Below are positions 63,446 to 64,000 of a stretch of 64,000 bases of DNA, one piece after another. The position numbers and the translations under genes are program-made. The notes beneath the pieces are model-generated. The model had not been told where the DNA came from. It ran no database searches and saw only the letters and a program-made list of their open reading frames with translations. Origin of the DNA: Norana najaformis (Eukaryota > Annelida > Clitellata > Crassiclitellata > Hormogastridae); the NCBI GenBank assembly GCA_964023275.1, contig OZ029927.1:19451762-19515761 (forward strand). Reading direction: 5' to 3'. Within the stretch, counting starts at the first letter, position 1. Each line of letters opens with the position of its first letter.

Positions 63446-63510
63446 CCATCGGCTGAGCGAATAAATTGCCATGACCCATCCACGCCTACGATTCCTCGCT
63501 CAGCCGATGG
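63446..63510. repeat. 15-bp perfect inverted repeat
   Basis: CCATCGGCTGAGCGA (63446-63460) and TCGCTCAGCCGATGG (63496-63510) are exact complements with a 35-base loop. Confidence 0.9.
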
Positions 63511-63679
63511 ACATGTGTCCCGTTAAAAATGCAATTACCATGGTTGCAAGGCCAAACCATGGAACCAGCGCCAAACGGGAATTACAACTGAAACAGATGG
63601 CGCCATGAGAGACATTTAAATGTATAGTGGAAGATAATGGCTTTCCACGCTCTCACTGACAATATAAACCCATGCTGCA

Positions 63680-63950
63680 TACATACATATACGCATATAC
63701 ATATATACATGCATATATATATACATACATACATATACATGCATATACATACATATAAATACATGCATATATACACATACATATGCATACATGCATATAT
63801 ACACACATATATATATGCATATATACATATACACATGCATTTTTAATACATCCATATATACACATACACATGTACATACATACACATATATACATACATA
63901 TATATACATGCATATATACATGCATATACATATTTACATAAATACTATAT
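63680..63950. repeat. (CATA)n tetranucleotide array
   Basis: Interrupted TACATA/CATATA repeats near the right window edge; frames over it are artefacts. Confidence 0.92.
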
Positions 63951-64000
63951 AGAGCAAGCATAATCTGCTTCCTATAACATGTATAGATCTAATTTTATAT

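Overview
The window comes from an animal nuclear genome. It has spliced genes with canonical GT/AG introns, a full-length U2 snRNA gene, and very dense microsatellites, minisatellites and retroelement fragments. The U2 5' region reads GATCAAAGTG, the form I recall from fly and worm rather than the vertebrate GATCAAGTG. Together with the tetranucleotide-rich composition this suits a lophotrochozoan such as a mollusc, but the sequence alone does not prove it.

Left part (27-18685, minus strand): one large gene for a HELZ2-like RNA-processing protein. I built it exon by exon. Nineteen exons join without a frame break into about 2305 residues, and the 3' end lies outside the window. Domain order is a helical N-terminal region, a basic/acidic coiled coil, a CCCH zinc finger, an acidic linker, an RNase II/RNB exonuclease domain with all four catalytic Asp, and a UPF1-like superfamily 1 helicase. 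The frame depends on a 10-nt microexon.

Middle part (21317-40765, plus strand): a divergently oriented 18-exon gene, 1393 codons before the stop, for a CACHD1/alpha2-delta-type protein (VWA, Cache-like and alpha2-delta C-terminal regions, C-terminal hydrophobic anchor). Its first exon also encodes, in the same open frame, a signal peptide and a folate-receptor-like Cys-rich domain. A U2 snRNA gene lies inside one intron, between two copies of a ~210-bp segment that each carry a phase-compatible 78-nt putative exon. Several introns hold minisatellites, one of which multiplies a splice donor.

Right part (40.8-64 kb): no gene I can support. It holds LINE 3' ends, tRNA-headed SINE-like elements and large tandem arrays: a (CCGT/CCCT)n array, a 122-copy 30-bp minisatellite that sits inside a retroelement, a four-unit 290-bp polypyrimidine array, a large inverted repeat with (AATG)n arms, a 1-kb (TACA)n array and an 18-bp minisatellite. 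Most long open frames here are simple repeats whose period keeps a frame open. Many unrelated repeat families end in the same motif, GGCGCTATA(T/G)AAAT, followed by different microsatellite tails.
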